From the NCBI RefSeq assembly GCF_002077175.1, contig NZ_CP014943.1, positions 4,154,001-4,218,000 of the forward strand: a stretch of DNA of 64,000 nt, written 5' to 3'. The notes under the pieces were generated by a model, which worked only from the letters and a program-made list of their open reading frames with translations, was not told the origin of the DNA and searched no databases. Below are positions 9,023-18,100 of this stretch, in pieces; positions within the stretch are counted from its first letter, which is position 1; each line of letters begins with the position of its first letter. The DNA comes from Colwellia sp. PAMC 21821 (GTDB taxonomy: Bacteria > Pseudomonadota > Gammaproteobacteria > Enterobacterales > Alteromonadaceae). The translations under genes and the position numbers were made by a program.

Positions 9023-11122
9023 ATGGAGAAATTTTTGAGTCCCTTAAGTCATTATTATAAAAAATTGTTGATAACAAATAATCGTATATTTTTTTTAAAA
9101 GCATTAGCTTCACTTTTTTTTATATTAAATTTAATAGGCATAACACATGCGGCAGAAAAAGAAGATGCAAACGCTAGTTCCTCAACCTATCCAAGAGAAT
9201 ACTTTGAACAATATAATGCCCAAAATGCTTTTGAAATGATCCAGCGTATTCCTGGTTTTAACTTAGAAGGAGGAGGCAATGCGAGAGGCTTTAGTGGTAA
9301 TGCAGGTAATGTTTTAGTCGATAATGTTAGACCTACAACAAAATCTGGTGGGTTAGAGTCTGTGTTAAAACGAATTCCTGCAGGCCAAGTAAAGTTTATA
9401 GAGCTATTACGTGGAGGTAATGACAAAGGGAGTGAGACCTCAGGGCAAAGTTTAGTGGCTAATATCATACGCGAGCAAGGTACTAGTAGTGGCACATGGA
9501 AAGTAATAATAAGGCGAACGCCAGAAAACAGAATACGTCCTGACCTTACAGCAAGCTACGCAACACAATTGGGCGATTGGCAAACATCATCAGAAATGAC
9601 CTTAGGTAACTATCCGGAAGACAAAACGTCATTCCTGCAAAATTTTTCGTCTGCACAAGTATTAACATCAGAAACTAGCGAAAAAATAAAGTTCTCAAAA
9701 GATTGGGCAAGATTAACCAATGAATCATCACTAAAAACCGACGAGGGTTTATTCGTATTAAATAGCCGATTTGAAAAAGAAATAGAAGATGAAAACAAAC
9801 ATCGTACAATAAATAACATTAATGATACTGACACAACATGGCTACTCACCGAAAGAGAGAAAAAACAACTTGTCGAATTATCACTTGATTGGACTCAGCC
9901 AATAAATAACTGGAAATGGCGTTTATTAACACTAGGCGTAGTCGACAAAGAGAAATATTCAAACCAAGAAAATAGCTACGCTTTATTAAAAGGAAAAAAT
10001 ACAAACCTTTACTCCGACGCTTATCAAGATGACAGTACAAATACTGAATTGATTATACGAAGCACATTGGGTAAAGTTTTAGATACTAAACTCAAGCCTG
10101 AAATAGGTTTTGAAATAGCGAGTAATCGTCTTGATACCAAAGTCAATTCATTTAGCAACGGTATTGAAGAACAATTAAGTAATTCTGACGTTGTTGTTTC
10201 TGAAATAAGGGCCGAAATCTTTGTTAATAGTACCTACCAAGTAAACAAAGAATTGAGTGTAGATAGCAATATTACCGCAGAATTTTCTAAGATCAATGTG
10301 GATGGAGATAACCCACGAGAGAAAAACTTTAATTTTATTAAGTCTAGAGTAGTGGCGAACTATCAAATAGATAGTAATAATATAATTTCTTTTGAAATTG
10401 AAAAAAAGGTCGATCAACTAGACTTTAATGATTTTTCATCAAGTGCTGAAGCAGTTGATGATAGGGTAACTGTAGGTAATTCAAATTTAGTCCCAACACA
10501 AACCAATAAAACCTCTCTTAGCTATGATTGGCGATTTAGTGACGCAGGTGCCTTAAAAGTTGAACTTTTTTATGAATGGAAAAAAGATGTTCTAGAAAAA
10601 ATAATATTACCTTCAGGAGATCAAACATTAGGAAATGCTGGCGATGCAGAGTTTTTTGGCTTTGATGCCGATTTAACGCTCCCTTTAGATTTACTCTTAA
10701 CAAATAGTAATTTGATATTAAACTACCAATATAAAGACACGAGTTTTTATGATGAAATAATTAACGAATATCGTTCACTTAATGGGATTATCCCCGTTAA
10801 ATATTCAGCTAATTTCCGTCAAGATATTACCTCATTAAATTTAGCTTGGGGTGTTGACTATGTGAATGAATCTTACGTTGATAAATTTGAAGTTAATGAA
10901 ATAGAAAGAAAAGATAGAAAAGGAAAACTGTCTTTATATCTAGAGTCTGGGTTTATCGAAGGCATAAAAACAAGTTTTATGGTCTCTAAAGCTAGCACTG
11001 ATAAGGAAATAATTAATCGTTCATTTTTTATAAAACATAGACGTGGTGCAAGAAACGGAAACGAAATTAATTATCATCAGAAAAATCCTGTATTTGAATT
11101 AACGTTATCTGGAAGTTTTTAA
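9023..11122 (+). CDS. TonB-dependent-receptor-like outer-membrane protein
   Basis: A protein of about 699 residues with a hydrophobic signal ending near THAA. A plug domain follows (NAFEMIQRIPGF, ARGFSGNAGNVLVDN, VKFIELLRGG) and then a long beta-barrel with many alternating strands that ends in a terminal Phe (LSGSF). The plug family is related to TonB receptors of unknown ligand. No typical TonB-linked N-terminal repeat domain is visible. The likely role is uptake of xylan-derived oligosaccharides, judged only from its neighbours. The ATG at 9023 (Met-Glu-Lys) gives a plausible signal peptide; an upstream start at 8963 is open but adds a second hydrophobic stretch. No strong ribosome site decides between them. 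Confidence 0.75.
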   Translation: MEKFLSPLSHYYKKLLITNNRIFFLKALASLFFILNLIGITHAAEKEDANASSSTYPREYFEQYNAQNAFEMIQRIPGFNLEGGGNARGFSGNAGNVLVDNVRPTTKSGGLESVLKRIPAGQVKFIELLRGGNDKGSETSGQSLVANIIREQGTSSGTWKVIIRRTPENRIRPDLTASYATQLGDWQTSSEMTLGNYPEDKTSFLQNFSSAQVLTSETSEKIKFSKDWARLTNESSLKTDEGLFVLNSRFEKEIEDENKHRTINNINDTDTTWLLTEREKKQLVELSLDWTQPINNWKWRLLTLGVVDKEKYSNQENSYALLKGKNTNLYSDAYQDDSTNTELIIRSTLGKVLDTKLKPEIGFEIASNRLDTKVNSFSNGIEEQLSNSDVVVSEIRAEIFVNSTYQVNKELSVDSNITAEFSKINVDGDNPREKNFNFIKSRVVANYQIDSNNIISFEIEKKVDQLDFNDFSSSAEAVDDRVTVGNSNLVPTQTNKTSLSYDWRFSDAGALKVELFYEWKKDVLEKIILPSGDQTLGNAGDAEFFGFDADLTLPLDLLLTNSNLILNYQYKDTSFYDEIINEYRSLNGIIPVKYSANFRQDITSLNLAWGVDYVNESYVDKFEVNEIERKDRKGKLSLYLESGFIEGIKTSFMVSKASTDKEIINRSFFIKHRRGARNGNEINYHQKNPVFELTLSGSF

Positions 11123-11228
11123 TTATATCTTTTTGATATGTAGATTTTTTAAATAATGGCCAGACTGATAATTATTTTTACATGGTTATAGGTTATAGGT
11201 TAGTGCCGTGGATGCTTATTAGGATTGA

Positions 11229-11264
11229 TAACTTGAGTAGGCTAATTACTTTCTACTCAAGTTA
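11229..11264. terminator. Bidirectional terminator between convergent genes
   Basis: Perfect 12-base arms (TAACTTGAGTAG and complement) around a 12-base loop lie between the stop of the receptor gene and the stop of the minus-strand operon. The flanks are AT-rich on both sides. Confidence 0.75.
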
Positions 11265-11277
11265 TAAAATACAATGT

Positions 11278-12252
11278 TTAATAGCCTTGATTTTTATTAA
11301 CTAAGTTCCTAAGTGTATCGCCAGACATATATAGCTGTAAGTTGTCTAATGCGACATTTCGCCAAGTATGTATAACCTCATCATACGTACCACCGATATG
11401 TGGCGTTATTAATAAATTTTTAGCGCTCCATAATAATGAAGTACTATTTAAAGGTTCTTCAGCGGTAACATCAATAGCCGCGCCATTTAATATACCTGAA
11501 TTAAGTGCTTCAACTAATGATGTTTCATCAACAGAATTGCCTCTACCTATATTAAAAAAGAAGCTTGGTTTTTTCATTGAGTGAAAAAAGTCACGTCCAA
11601 ATATATGAGTGGTTTGCTCTGTACGAGGTAAGGTAGAAACAGTAATTTCAGCCTGTTGTGCCGCTAAATGTAATTCGTCAACACCATAAATTTTGCTAAC
11701 ACCTTCGACGGCTTCATTTTTGTTTTTACGTACACCTATAATATTAACTCCAAAGGGTTTTATGCGCTTAATTATTGCTAACCCCACAGAGCCTAAACCA
11801 ATCACTAATACTGTTTTTCCTCTTAGCTGGAATAGAGAACTACAATCTGTAAGTGAGGTGTGTTGCCATGTACTTTGACTTTGACTTTTTACATAACTAG
11901 GTATGTTTCTCACTATGCTAAGTAACATTGCCATTAAGTGATCTGCCACGACATCATGATGGCCATCGGAACAGTTAGTAAGGATAAAAGGTTGTTGTTT
12001 TAATTCTGGATGGTTAAATAACCACTCAACCCCAGTACCAAATTGCTGAAACCATTTTAAATTAGGTAACATCGACAGACATTCACGGGGGAAATCACCA
12101 AGCACAATCTCTATTTCATTAACGTGTTTGTGTATTTTTTCTATATCAGTGGTTATTAACACGTCGTTATTGCCAGCAGACTCCATCAACTTATTATGGG
12201 ATTGCGTATCCATAAATCGATCTTCAATCCACATGATTATTTTACTCATCAA
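11278..12252 (-). CDS. D-2-hydroxyacid dehydrogenase (glyoxylate/hydroxypyruvate-reductase-like)
   Basis: NAD(P)-dependent reduction of a 2-keto acid to a D-2-hydroxy acid, or the reverse. The Rossmann motif GLGSVG lies near residue 154. The catalytic set of the family is visible: Arg in NIGRGNSVD, Glu in VTAEEPL and His in TPHIGGT. Length is 324 residues, normal for the family. It is the last gene of the minus-strand pentose operon and overlaps the symporter gene by 11 bases, so it should be co-transcribed. In this context it may reduce glyoxylate or another keto acid formed in a side branch of sugar-acid catabolism; the substrate is inferred. Confidence 0.85.
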   Translation of the reverse strand: MMSKIIMWIEDRFMDTQSHNKLMESAGNNDVLITTDIEKIHKHVNEIEIVLGDFPRECLSMLPNLKWFQQFGTGVEWLFNHPELKQQPFILTNCSDGHHDVVADHLMAMLLSIVRNIPSYVKSQSQSTWQHTSLTDCSSLFQLRGKTVLVIGLGSVGLAIIKRIKPFGVNIIGVRKNKNEAVEGVSKIYGVDELHLAAQQAEITVSTLPRTEQTTHIFGRDFFHSMKKPSFFFNIGRGNSVDETSLVEALNSGILNGAAIDVTAEEPLNSTSLLWSAKNLLITPHIGGTYDEVIHTWRNVALDNLQLYMSGDTLRNLVNKNQGY

Positions 12253-13573
12253 TATTACCTTCTTTTTTTAAATACCATGCTTGATTTAATTTGTAAAAAT
12301 GTAATAAGCCAAAAGCAATTAAAGCGCCTATTGCAGGACTTAATGAAAAAATAGTCACGATACCATTATTTGCAGTCTCAGTTTGTATAACATTTGCTTG
12401 GTAGCCATAAGCGCTTAATAGCCAACCTGTTAACGCACCGCCAATAGCAATACCAAACTTTAAGCTTAATAAATGTCCAGATATACCCATTGCCATCGGT
12501 CCATTGCCATTTTTTTCTTTACCGTAATCGGCAGTGTCAGGAATGGTAGAAAACAATATAGGGATAAAAATCATATGAAAAAATTGAGTCATAAAATTAA
12601 TGATAAACGCAACGTATACCATATCCGCCGGCACATTGAATAGAATGAAATTTGCTGCTGCAACACCTAAACATGCAAATTTCATAAGCTTAACTTTACA
12701 GATAGTTTTGATTGCCCAACCGGTAAATAAGGCACCACATATACCACCAACCATACTAGTTGTTACAAAGCTTGATACGAGCGATTCTTGGCCAAGATAA
12801 TAAGTAACATAATACGGCGTAACACCACCACGCATGGCCACTGTTATTAATAAGAAGAATGTCACCGCAGCCATGACCCACCATTGGTCATTACGTAAAA
12901 CGGCTAATATATCACTCTTAATAGATACTTTTTTGGCAACTTCTACTACACGTTCTTTAGTAAAGGCAAAACATGCTACAAAACATAAAATGGCAATAAC
13001 TGAAAGTACAACCATGGCTTGCGAAAACCCAAGTTGTTTATTGCCTTCACCAAAATAAGTAACTAATGGAAATGTTAAAGCCGCAACCATAACCCCACCC
13101 ACTTTAGCCATGGCAAACCGCCAAGCTTGAACGGATGCTCGCTCTTGTGTGTCTCGCGTTAACATCCCTCCAAGTGCCGAATAGGGAATGTTAATCGCGG
13201 TGTAAGCCGTCATCATTAATGCGTAAGTAACATACGCGTAAATTAATTTATTTGCCTCACTTGTATCGGGTGTGGTGAACGCTAGCACCGCCAGTACTCC
13301 ATAAGGAATAGCTATCCATAAAAGGTAAGGGCGGTAACGGCCCCAACGAGAATTGGTTCTGTCAGCCAACGCGCCCATTAATGGATCGGTAATTGCGTCG
13401 AATAGTCGAACTACCAACATCAATGTACCAGCGGCAGCAGCAGATATACCAAAAACATCGGTGTAAAAAAACATCATGTAAATGATAACTACTTGAAAAA
13501 CAATGTTACTACCAGTATCTCCAAGTCCGTAAGCTAATTTTTCTTTTATGCTTAATTTTGACGAATTGCTCAT
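12242..13573 (-). CDS. GPH-family sugar:cation symporter
   Basis: Inner-membrane transporter of 443 residues with about 12 hydrophobic segments. The N-terminus KEKLAYGLGDTGSNI is characteristic of the glycoside-pentoside-hexuronide family, as are the loops RLFDAITDPLMG and DRTNSRWGRYRPYLL. It probably brings xylose or xylosides into the cytoplasm with Na+ or H+. It lies within the Weimberg-type operon between the cupin and hydroxyacid dehydrogenase genes. A clear paralogue is encoded at 29789. The substrate is inferred from context. Confidence 0.9.
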   Translation of the reverse strand: MSNSSKLSIKEKLAYGLGDTGSNIVFQVVIIYMMFFYTDVFGISAAAAGTLMLVVRLFDAITDPLMGALADRTNSRWGRYRPYLLWIAIPYGVLAVLAFTTPDTSEANKLIYAYVTYALMMTAYTAINIPYSALGGMLTRDTQERASVQAWRFAMAKVGGVMVAALTFPLVTYFGEGNKQLGFSQAMVVLSVIAILCFVACFAFTKERVVEVAKKVSIKSDILAVLRNDQWWVMAAVTFFLLITVAMRGGVTPYYVTYYLGQESLVSSFVTTSMVGGICGALFTGWAIKTICKVKLMKFACLGVAAANFILFNVPADMVYVAFIINFMTQFFHMIFIPILFSTIPDTADYGKEKNGNGPMAMGISGHLLSLKFGIAIGGALTGWLLSAYGYQANVIQTETANNGIVTIFSLSPAIGALIAFGLLHFYKLNQAWYLKKEGNIDE

Positions 13574-13647
13574 GTCATCCTTTCCTATAATTATTGTAAT
13601 GTGGTGTTGACTAAGTTTGTATTGCTAGACGTTATATTTAATCACTA

Positions 13648-14172
13648 TTATTTATTTGGGTTAGCTTTAGGTATTTCTATCCCTTTGCTGCTTGTACGGG
13701 TAATAAAGAATTTCATAGGTACATCTCCCGTATTGAATATGCCGTGCACATCCCAAGGGGCTACGTATAATACATCGCCTTTTTTAGCCGGAGTTTTAAC
13801 GCCGTTTAAAATCCATTCTCCTGAGCCTTCTACTATGTATAAATATTCCTCTTCAGCATGTTGATGAGGTGGATGAATTTCGTTATTTGCTTCTATAACA
13901 GCTAAGCCAACAATAGTGTCTTTAGTACCTATAGTTTCCCCGTAAAAATAGGTATGAAACACACTGGCTTCGTAAGGTGTTTTATGGGTGTTATCGAAGC
14001 TGACTATGCCTGATTGAATATTTTTGTTGCTAACGGTTGAGCTTTTATTTTCTGCTGAGTTTTCAGAGGTATTTACTGATGAGCACGCAGAAATAAAAGT
14101 AACGGTTAATGTTAAACACAATGCTTTTATTGGCGTGTTTAGCCGACTTAATAAGGGTGATTTGAACGTCAT
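13648..14172 (-). CDS. Cupin-domain lipoprotein
   Basis: A 174-residue protein with a lipoprotein signal (FISAC, Cys30) and one cupin domain. The metal-ligand motif HPPHQHAEEEY is followed by GSGEWILNG and the second histidine in PWDVHGIFN. The function is unknown. Periplasmic cupins of this kind could bind sugar acids or act as isomerases or epimerases. Its ATG overlaps the lactonase stop codon by one base (TAATG), so translation is probably coupled within the pentose operon. Confidence 0.75.
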   Translation of the reverse strand: MTFKSPLLSRLNTPIKALCLTLTVTFISACSSVNTSENSAENKSSTVSNKNIQSGIVSFDNTHKTPYEASVFHTYFYGETIGTKDTIVGLAVIEANNEIHPPHQHAEEEYLYIVEGSGEWILNGVKTPAKKGDVLYVAPWDVHGIFNTGDVPMKFFITRTSSKGIEIPKANPNK

Positions 14173-15095
14173 TATTTATCTCCTTTGTTGTGGTATGAGT
14201 TCAGTAATGGGGACTTGCATAGATTTTCAGCTTTACCTTGGGTATTGGTTTTATATGAAAACAAACAGCCAGCTAAAGGTTGTTTTACTTTATCTTCATC
14301 ACCAAGGTATTCAGATGCGGTGGTAATGTACAACGTATCTAGGTTTTCGCCGCCAAATATACATTTAGTCACTTGTGCAACGGGTAGTTTGATGTGTTGA
14401 AGTAAAGTACCGTCTGGTGCATATTGGTTAACTCCCCAACCGCCCCAAAGTGCTACCCAAAGGTTTTCGTCTTTGTCTAAACACATCCCATCAGGGGAAG
14501 TACCTTCTTTATCGAAATGGATGAATGTTGAACGACTGATTAGATTGCCATTCTTATCCAGTTCACAGCGATATACTTTTTGACGAATGAGTGTATCTGT
14601 GTGGTACATGAACCGTCCGTCGCTGGTAAAACATGGGCCGTTGGTACAGTGGTAGTCTTCATCTTGTAAGCTAGATTTTCCAGTATCATCAAAGCGATAT
14701 AATTCACCAAGCGCATTATTCATTGGATCATCAGTATGCATGGTGCCTGACCAATATTGACCATGAGTATCTACAGCACCGTCGTTAAAACGAATGGCTG
14801 TATAATCTATGTTTGGCGCGGCTATTTTAGTATGTGAATCGTTAATGATGTCTAACACGTAAAAGCCATCGTAGAGAGTGCCAACTAATTTATTGCAAGC
14901 TGTAAAACCTATACTGGTGATGTTTTGTTTTACAGACCAGCTATCAGTTGTAACTTTTACATTCACCAAAGGTTTATAACGGTAAACTTTATTACCTAAA
15001 ATATCACTCCAATAAATGGCTTGTTCTGCAACAGACCAAATAACAGCTTCGCCAATACGACAATGACTTTGATGGACTAATTCGACGTTAGACAT
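14172..15095 (-). CDS. SMP-30/gluconolactonase family protein, probable xylonolactonase
   Basis: Expected to open a sugar lactone (xylono-lactone in this setting) to the free acid. The six-bladed propeller family is shown by the metal-site residues in RIGEAVIW, the NDGAVD segment, the TNGPCF segment and SPDGMCLD. The product is 307 residues, the usual length. It lies directly downstream of the semialdehyde dehydrogenase in the operon. In Caulobacter, XylC of this family performs the second Weimberg step. L-arabinonolactonase is an alternative, since the same family serves both pentoses. Confidence 0.82.
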   Translation of the reverse strand: MSNVELVHQSHCRIGEAVIWSVAEQAIYWSDILGNKVYRYKPLVNVKVTTDSWSVKQNITSIGFTACNKLVGTLYDGFYVLDIINDSHTKIAAPNIDYTAIRFNDGAVDTHGQYWSGTMHTDDPMNNALGELYRFDDTGKSSLQDEDYHCTNGPCFTSDGRFMYHTDTLIRQKVYRCELDKNGNLISRSTFIHFDKEGTSPDGMCLDKDENLWVALWGGWGVNQYAPDGTLLQHIKLPVAQVTKCIFGGENLDTLYITTASEYLGDEDKVKQPLAGCLFSYKTNTQGKAENLCKSPLLNSYHNKGDK

Positions 15096-15147
15096 ACTTC
15101 TCCTTAACTTCTTATTTCACTTTTAAAACTAACTTTTAAGCTCTACG

Positions 15148-16740
15148 TTAGATTGATTGCGATGAAAATTTACCATTAACACGACGCACAATGTGGTACG
15201 GATTAGCATTCTGAAGCGCTGCAGGTAAAAGCGATGCTGGCGTGCTTTGGTAAGAGACCACACGCGTAAATCTGTGAATTGCATCGATACCAACACTGGT
15301 GGTAGAACCATTTGATGAAGCAGGGTATGGACCACCATGATGCTGAGAACCACAGACTTCAACACCTGTTGGGAAACCATTAAAAATAATTCGACCTGTG
15401 TTTTGTTCTAGTAAAAAAATGAGCTCTTTCACTAAGGCGTTATCTTCATCAACGGCATGAATACTGGCGGTTAAGTTACCTTCTAAATCTTGAGCTATTT
15501 GTCTAAATTGTGCATCATCATCACATTCAACTACTAAGGTAGCAGGGCCAAATACTTCACTTTGTAATTGTGGATTTTTCAGGAAAGCGTTCGCAGTGGT
15601 TTTTAATACAACGTTAGGTGGTAATAAGGCATTATCGGTTGTTGACGTTAAGCTAACCTCATCCTTATTAACCCATTCAACTTCACCTGTTGCTATAAAC
15701 GCTTGAACACCTTTCAAAAATGCTTGTCCAATACCTGCATTTAGCATGATACCTTTAGGATTAGCACTCATGGTTTCGGCTAAAGTATTGACAAAGGTGT
15801 CGTTCTTTTGAATAACAATAATACCCGGAGACGTACAAAATTGTCCTGTTCCCATACAAACAGAGCCAGCAAGCGCTTTAGCGAGTGATTTTGCTGATTG
15901 AGTCAGTACATTATTGGTAAAGAACATAGGATTTACGCTGCCCATTTCTGCAAACACTGGAATAGGTTTAGCGCGTTTAGATGCGGCATCCATTATTGCT
16001 CGACCACCGGTTAAAGATCCTGTAAAACCAACAGCTTCAGTTAATGGATGACATACTAATTGAACTGATAACGGGATGGCGTTACCTTGCAATAATGAGA
16101 AAACGCCTTTTGGAAGTTCGCAACGTGAAATCGCTTTACCGATAGCATAAGCAAAGAGCTCGTTGGTTGCTGGGTGTGAAGGATGGCCTTTCACAATAAC
16201 TGGGTTACCTGCAGCAAGTGCTGATATGGTATCGCCACCTAATGTGCCGAAAGCAAAAGGAAAGTTAGATGCGCCAAACACAGCAACGGGACCTATAGGC
16301 TTAAGCATTTTACGTAAGTCTGGTTTAGGTAACGGAGCTCGATCAGGTTCAGCTGTATCAATACTCGCTTTTACCCAGCTAGCATTTTTTACTATTTCTG
16401 CAAAAGCTTTTATTTGGCCTGTAGTTCGGCCACGTTCACCTGTTAATCTTGGTAAGCCTAATCCTGTTTCTTGGTTACACACGTCAAGTAGTTGTTCACC
16501 TAAAGCTTCAATTTCTTCTGCTATCGCTATTAGAAAGTTAGCGTGATCTACAGGTGAAAGTTGATTAAGCACAGGATAAGCCTGTTGCGCTGCTTCCACT
16601 GCAGAATTAACTTCGCTTTCAAGACAATTATTATGCTCAGAAAGCAGTTCTTGAGTAGCTGGGTTTTGTGCTTGAAAAGCTTCTCCTTTTGGAGAAACCC
16701 AAGTGCCGGCGATATATGATTTTTGTGTTAGCTTGTACAT
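15148..16740 (-). CDS. Alpha-ketoglutarate semialdehyde dehydrogenase
   Basis: NAD(P)-dependent oxidation of 2,5-dioxopentanoate to alpha-ketoglutarate, the last Weimberg step. It is an aldehyde dehydrogenase of 530 residues with catalytic Cys302 in GQFCTSPG and general base Glu265 in FAEMGSVNP. The FGASNFPFAFG nucleotide-site segment is typical of the KGSADH subgroup. It sits between the XylX-like and lactonase genes, which fits the pathway order. No frameshift is seen. The family is very sure; the exact substrate follows from context. Confidence 0.9.
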   Translation of the reverse strand: MYKLTQKSYIAGTWVSPKGEAFQAQNPATQELLSEHNNCLESEVNSAVEAAQQAYPVLNQLSPVDHANFLIAIAEEIEALGEQLLDVCNQETGLGLPRLTGERGRTTGQIKAFAEIVKNASWVKASIDTAEPDRAPLPKPDLRKMLKPIGPVAVFGASNFPFAFGTLGGDTISALAAGNPVIVKGHPSHPATNELFAYAIGKAISRCELPKGVFSLLQGNAIPLSVQLVCHPLTEAVGFTGSLTGGRAIMDAASKRAKPIPVFAEMGSVNPMFFTNNVLTQSAKSLAKALAGSVCMGTGQFCTSPGIIVIQKNDTFVNTLAETMSANPKGIMLNAGIGQAFLKGVQAFIATGEVEWVNKDEVSLTSTTDNALLPPNVVLKTTANAFLKNPQLQSEVFGPATLVVECDDDAQFRQIAQDLEGNLTASIHAVDEDNALVKELIFLLEQNTGRIIFNGFPTGVEVCGSQHHGGPYPASSNGSTTSVGIDAIHRFTRVVSYQSTPASLLPAALQNANPYHIVRRVNGKFSSQSI

Positions 16741-16827
16741 AAATTGGATATTCCTAAATTAGGTTCAGTTAAATTTTTTCAGTTAAATTTGCTTCAAGAG
16801 GACTCAGTTACTCTTAGTTTTATTCAG

Positions 16828-18015
16828 TTATATGAGATGTCGCTTAGCAAGGTTTTTAATGAGTGCACTGATACCAAATTCCCATGGAGGAATTTGGTCA
16901 GAAAAATGCACATGATTTTGTAGAGATCCAAGTTTGCTCGCAGATATAACAACACAGTCGTTAATTTTGTGTGTAAAGCCCATATTAGGTTCGTCACGAT
17001 CTTGAGTTGGCGTGAATAAAGTACCCGTGAATAAAGCAAATCCATCTGGGTATTGATGAGATTTTGAATAAGTTTGAGCAACAAGATCTTCTACATCACG
17101 ACTAATTTGCGTCATGTCGTTAGTAGCTTCAAGTACGTAACCATCTTCACCTGTAACTTTCAGGGTTACTTGAGTTGACTTAACATCTTCAAGGGTAAAT
17201 GTTTCGTCAAACAAACGAATGAATGGCCCGATAGAGCATGATGCATTATTGTCTTTTGCTTTACCTAAAAGCAGGGCGCTTCTGCCTTCAACATCACGTA
17301 AATTTACATCGTTACCTAAGGTGGCACCGACAATATTTCCTGTCTTATTTACGGCAAGTACAACTTCTGGCTCTGGATTATTCCAGCTTGAAATAGGATG
17401 TAATCCTACTTGTGCACCAAGACCTACAGAAGAGAGCGTTTGAGATTTAGTAAATACTTCAGCATATGGGCCGATACCTACTTCTAAATACTGAGACCAC
17501 ATGTTTTCTTTGATTAATACTTCTTTTAGCTCGAGCGCTTCAGGTGAACCAGGCTTTAGGTTTTCAATACTCGAACCTATGGTTTCATCTATTTTAGAAC
17601 GAATGTTTTTGGCTACTATCGGATCACCACCGGCCTTTTCTTCAATCACTCTTTCAATCATTGAGCAAACAAAAGTAACGCCACAGGCTTTAATTGCTTG
17701 TAGATCAAATGGAGATAAAAGGTGTAAATATGCTTGATCATTTGGGTGGTTTATCGAGTTAGACAGTAAGGTTTCTACACTACCAATAATAGGGAAGTTA
17801 CTCGTTAATAATACTTGTTTGGTAATACCGTTATTAAGTAAATCTGAACACGTTGGCGCTAATGAAGATAAATCGTAAACGTTAGAGTCGTTTATCCAAA
17901 TAGGCGACGGACCACTAACATTTATAGTGCTTTCACTTACGTTAGCGGGTACCCAAGCTCTACCTATTAATGTGCCGGCGTATTGGTCTGATGGTAAATA
18001 TTGATCTAATTGCAT
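16828..18015 (-). CDS. 2-keto-3-deoxyxylonate dehydratase-like (FAH family, XylX-like)
   Basis: Expected to dehydrate 2-keto-3-deoxy-D-xylonate to alpha-ketoglutarate semialdehyde. It belongs to the fumarylacetoacetate-hydrolase superfamily at 395 residues, close to the Caulobacter XylX length. Metal-site features are visible: the EVGIGPYAEVF segment, NNPEPEVVLAV and the GNDVNLRDVEGR loop. The FAH-type enzyme, rather than the DHDPS type used in Azospirillum arabinose catabolism, favours the D-xylose route. It is flanked by the dehydratase and KGSADH genes of the same pathway. Confidence 0.85.
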   Translation of the reverse strand: MQLDQYLPSDQYAGTLIGRAWVPANVSESTINVSGPSPIWINDSNVYDLSSLAPTCSDLLNNGITKQVLLTSNFPIIGSVETLLSNSINHPNDQAYLHLLSPFDLQAIKACGVTFVCSMIERVIEEKAGGDPIVAKNIRSKIDETIGSSIENLKPGSPEALELKEVLIKENMWSQYLEVGIGPYAEVFTKSQTLSSVGLGAQVGLHPISSWNNPEPEVVLAVNKTGNIVGATLGNDVNLRDVEGRSALLLGKAKDNNASCSIGPFIRLFDETFTLEDVKSTQVTLKVTGEDGYVLEATNDMTQISRDVEDLVAQTYSKSHQYPDGFALFTGTLFTPTQDRDEPNMGFTHKINDCVVISASKLGSLQNHVHFSDQIPPWEFGISALIKNLAKRHLI

Positions 18016-18100
18016 AATGTTTATCTTCTAATTGTTTAGAGTTCTGAGTGCAGAGCTAAGTGTTTATGAGCTTTTTTTGTAAGTCTATACAAGTAAAAGA

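Noticed and set aside
12242..12252. Overlap of symporter and hydroxyacid dehydrogenase genes as a frameshifted fusion
   Set aside because: Both proteins have normal lengths and complete ends; an 11-base overlap is ordinary translational coupling.
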